6,200 bases of DNA. Source: Clostridiales bacterium. Its GTDB lineage: Bacteria; Bacillota; Clostridia; Oscillospirales; Oscillospiraceae. Below, piece after piece: positions 3,762-6,200 of the stretch. The number at the start of each line of letters is the position of its first letter. Position 1 is the first letter of the stretch. The stretch spans positions 1-6,200 of the forward strand of contig JAAYFX010000094.1 of the NCBI GenBank assembly GCA_012728025.1, given 5' to 3'. Below the pieces are notes generated by a model. It had not been told where the DNA came from, searched no databases, and saw only the letters and a program-made list of their open reading frames with translations. The translations under genes and the position numbers were made by a program.

Positions 3762-5552
3762 GTGATAGAAAGCAAACACATAAAAGCTCGTGCAATCCTA
3801 TACAGCACAAAGCCTGTCAGTGACAGGCAAAAGCAGGAGCTCCTTGACTTTTTAAAAAACAAACACAATAAAGACATTACCCTGACATGGGAAAAAGACG
3901 AGAGCATAAAAGAAGGCTTTCGTCTGGAGCTTGGAGCCTTTGAAGGCGAGGGCGCTTCCCGTGTCTGGAGAACAGACTCTGTTTATGACTGGAGCCTTAA
4001 AGGAAGGCTAAAGCAGCTTGAGGAAGAAATAAAAAAGCTTTCGGCGAAAAGCGACAGCAGTATTCCTCTTATAAAGGAAACCATAGAAAACTGGACTCCC
4101 AAGGTCTTGGAGCAGGAAATCGGAACCGTTTTAACAGTGGGCGACGGTATTGCCACTGTAAGCGGCCTTCAAGGAGCCTGCTATCAAGAGATTTTAATTT
4201 TCTCATCGGGGGTTCGAGGAATGGTGCTGGAGCCTAGCCGTAATGAGCTGGGCTGCATTTTGTTTGACGATGAGGAAAGCGTTGTTGAAGGCAGTGTGGT
4301 TAAAAGAACAGGCAGAACAGCGGGAGTTCCCATAGGCGAAGACTTTAAGGGTCGGGTTATCGATGCCATGGGCAGGCCCATTGACGGAAAGGGCGACATT
4401 AGAGCTGAAGGATATAGACCCATTGAATCCCCCGCCCCAAGCATTATAGACCGCCAGCCGGTTAACAGGCCGCTGGAAACAGGAATTTTGGCAATTGACA
4501 CCATGTTCCCCATAGGCCATGGCCAGCGGGAGCTTATAATCGGTGACCGCCAGACAGGAAAGACCACAATCGCCCTAGACACCATACTTAACCAAAAGGG
4601 CAAAGACGTTATCTGCATCTATACGGCAATCGGGCAAAAAACAAGCTCTGTTGCAAGAACCGTTGATACCTTAAGACGCCACGGAGCAATGGACTACACT
4701 ATTGTTATAAATGCCTCTGCCAGCGATTCCGCACCTTTGCAGTATATTGCCCCTTATTCCGCCTGTGCCTTGGGGGAATACTTTATGAATAAAGGGCAGT
4801 CGGTTTTAATTGTTTATGACGACCTTACAAAACACGCCGTTTCATACCGCTCTTTAAGTCTTTTACTGGAGCGCTCACCAGGGCGGGAAGCCTACCCCGG
4901 AGATGTCTTTTACCTGCACTCACGACTGCTTGAGCGCTCTGCCCAGCTATCCGAGAAAAAGGGCGGGGGCAGTATGACGGCCCTGCCCATAGTGGAAACT
5001 CAGGCAGGAGACGTTTCGGCCTATATACCGACAAATATCATATCCATCACTGACGGGCAGTTGTTTTTGGAAAGCGAGCTGTTCTTTTCCGGCCAGCGTC
5101 CGGCTGTGAATATCGGCCTGTCTGTTTCCCGTGTCGGCGGGGATGCTCAAACCAAGGCCATGAAATCAGCCGTTGGCACCCTTCGTCTGGAGCTTGCTCA
5201 ATATCAGGAGATGGAAGTCTTTATGCAGTTTGCCAGCGACTTGGACGATATGACAAGGCGGCAGTTGGATTATGGCCACAGTCTGATGTTTTTGCTCCGT
5301 CAGGAAAAAAACAGACCTATGAAGCAGCATGAGCAAATTATTCTGCTTACAGCCGCTTTAAATCACATTATGCAAGAGGTTCCCGATATAGAAATCTCGA
5401 AGTTTAAATATGGGCTTATAGACCATATAGAAAGTAAGGCGCCCCATATATACGGAGATATTAAGGCGGGAAACCTTAATGAGAATATAAAAGAAGACAT
5501 CGTAAGGCTCAGTCGGGAATATTTCAGCCTTACATATGGCGGTGGTGAATAG
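3762..5552 (+). CDS. atpA: Delta C-terminal domain-alpha fusion, ATP synthase
   Basis: F1 subunit alpha with an N-terminal delta-like domain, 596 residues against the usual 500-515. Start GTG 3762 has GGAG (3751-3754) seven bases upstream. Residues about 8-92 match the C-terminal half of delta: a strand with AILYSTKPVS, a helix DRQKQELLDFLKNKHNKD, a strand LTWEKDESIKEGFRLELG, and the ending DWSLKGRLKQLEEEI, which parallels the usual DGSVRGRLERL. After a short linker, alpha begins near 99 (SIPLIKETIENW, then EIGTVLTVGDGIATVSGL). It is intact: Walker A GDRQTGKT (261-268), IGQKTSS, Walker B with Asp353 (VLIVYDDL), PGREAYPGDVFYLHSRLLER, and the arginine finger Arg457 in SVSRVGG. Alpha sites bind but do not hydrolyse nucleotide; the arginine completes the beta catalytic site. 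The delta N-terminal domain, which normally holds the alpha N-termini, is absent, so the fusion seems to replace that contact with a covalent link. Reading the extension as delta is my recognition of its motifs, not a computed match. Confidence 0.93.
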   Translation: MIESKHIKARAILYSTKPVSDRQKQELLDFLKNKHNKDITLTWEKDESIKEGFRLELGAFEGEGASRVWRTDSVYDWSLKGRLKQLEEEIKKLSAKSDSSIPLIKETIENWTPKVLEQEIGTVLTVGDGIATVSGLQGACYQEILIFSSGVRGMVLEPSRNELGCILFDDEESVVEGSVVKRTGRTAGVPIGEDFKGRVIDAMGRPIDGKGDIRAEGYRPIESPAPSIIDRQPVNRPLETGILAIDTMFPIGHGQRELIIGDRQTGKTTIALDTILNQKGKDVICIYTAIGQKTSSVARTVDTLRRHGAMDYTIVINASASDSAPLQYIAPYSACALGEYFMNKGQSVLIVYDDLTKHAVSYRSLSLLLERSPGREAYPGDVFYLHSRLLERSAQLSEKKGGGSMTALPIVETQAGDVSAYIPTNIISITDGQLFLESELFFSGQRPAVNIGLSVSRVGGDAQTKAMKSAVGTLRLELAQYQEMEVFMQFASDLDDMTRRQLDYGHSLMFLLRQEKNRPMKQHEQIILLTAALNHIMQEVPDIEISKFKYGLIDHIESKAPHIYGDIKAGNLNENIKEDIVRLSREYFSLTYGGGE

Positions 5553-6200
5553 ATGCTTAACGCCAAAGAAATCAGAACCCGTATTAAAAGCATCCACGAC
5601 ACAAGGAAAATAACAAACGCCATGTACATGATTGCCTCTGCCAAAATGCGAAAGGCTAAAATGGAGCTTGACCGTACAAGGCCGTATTTTGACGCTTTGG
5701 GCAGTGAAATTAAGCGCATTTTCCGAACGGTTGAGGATGTGGAAAACAGATATTTCTACCCCGCTGACGGAAGCGAAGCCCCCGACGGCACTTATGGCCT
5801 TTTGCTTATTACGGCAGATAAAGGTTTGGCAGGCTCTTATAACAAAGCAGTAATTAAGGAAGCTCAGAAAATGCTATCCGAGCATCCGGACACAAAGCTT
5901 TTTATTGTGGGGGATTACGGTCGGCGTTTTTTTCTGAACCGTCCGGAAACCGTAGTCAAAAGCTTTTTATATACGGCGCAAAACCCGACAATGGAAAGAG
6001 CAAGGGAAATTGCCGCCACCCTTTTAGACTTATACGATAAGGGAGAGCTTGACAAGATATTCGTGATTTACAGCAACCTTGAAAACAACCTTAACATAGA
6101 GGTTAAAAGCACCCGTCTTTTACCCTTTCACAGGACACAATCGGAAAGTTTCTCAAGGGATAAAAGCGAGGTGCACATATCCGCCCCTTTCGAGTTCAAG
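5553..6200 (+). CDS. atpG: F-type ATP synthase subunit gamma (partial)
   Basis: Central rotor shaft of F1. ATG 5553 directly follows the atpA stop (TAGATG), so translation is probably coupled; only a weak GGTGG (5541-5545) precedes it. The 216 codons in the window stay open to the right edge; gamma subunits are usually about 280-290 residues, so the C-terminal coiled-coil strand is missing. Motifs seen are the N-terminal IRTRIKSIHDTRKITNAMYM and ASAKMRKAK, matching the conserved helix that runs through the alpha/beta hexamer, and LLITADKGLAGSYN (about 83-96), the counterpart of the usual VTSDRGLCGGFN. Nothing in the visible part is abnormal. Genes for beta (atpD) and epsilon (atpC) would be expected just beyond the window. 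Confidence 0.95.
   Translation, partial: MLNAKEIRTRIKSIHDTRKITNAMYMIASAKMRKAKMELDRTRPYFDALGSEIKRIFRTVEDVENRYFYPADGSEAPDGTYGLLLITADKGLAGSYNKAVIKEAQKMLSEHPDTKLFIVGDYGRRFFLNRPETVVKSFLYTAQNPTMERAREIAATLLDLYDKGELDKIFVIYSNLENNLNIEVKSTRLLPFHRTQSESFSRDKSEVHISAPFEFK

Noticed and set aside
4184..4618. Long minus-strand open frames inside atpA
   Set aside because: Antisense shadows of a conserved coding sequence; no start signals and no recognisable protein.

Overview
The window looks like chromosomal DNA of an anaerobic member of the Bacillota, most likely class Clostridia. The evidence is strong GGAGG-type ribosome binding sites, a consensus sigma-A promoter, a SpaK/NisK-type histidine kinase, and F-type ATP synthase proteins of clostridial character. 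All genes that can be recognised with confidence read on the + strand. No tRNA, rRNA, CRISPR array or intact mobile element was seen.

Layout. Positions 1-1481 hold the end of an OmpR-family response regulator overlapping a complete SpaK-like sensor kinase. This pair is very A+T-rich and is closed by two hairpins with T-tracts (1488-1529 and 1567-1594). Positions 1595-1771 hold no gene I can support, only a possible minus-strand coding scrap. A perfect TTGACA-N17-TATAAT promoter (1772-1800) then opens a roughly 150-nt leader containing a compact two-stem G-rich RNA element, a second hairpin, a GGAGGGT heptad repeat and a possible 17-codon leader ORF. The rest is an ATP synthase operon: atpB (a), atpE (c), atpF (b), atpA (alpha) and the start of atpG (gamma), tightly packed and cut by the window end.

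The ATP synthase is the unusual part. There is no atpH (delta) gene between atpF and atpA. Instead, the alpha protein has about 95 extra N-terminal residues that read like the C-terminal, stalk-binding half of delta, joined to an otherwise complete alpha subunit; the delta N-terminal domain is absent from the window. The c subunit carries a predicted signal peptide and an acidic extracytoplasmic N-terminal tail, an AxAxAxA helix-packing motif in place of GxGxGxG, and Met where sodium-binding c rings have Gln. Both atpB and atpE have strong Shine-Dalgarno sequences placed best for ATT codons that overlap an upstream TAA in an ATTAA arrangement.

Together the atp genes would build the membrane sector (a, c ring, b stalk) and part of F1 (alpha, gamma); beta and epsilon presumably lie beyond the right edge. 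The promoter and leader suggest the operon is controlled after transcription begins, possibly by an ion-sensing RNA. The two-component system appears to be an unrelated, compositionally distinct neighbour, probably for sensing peptide antibiotics.
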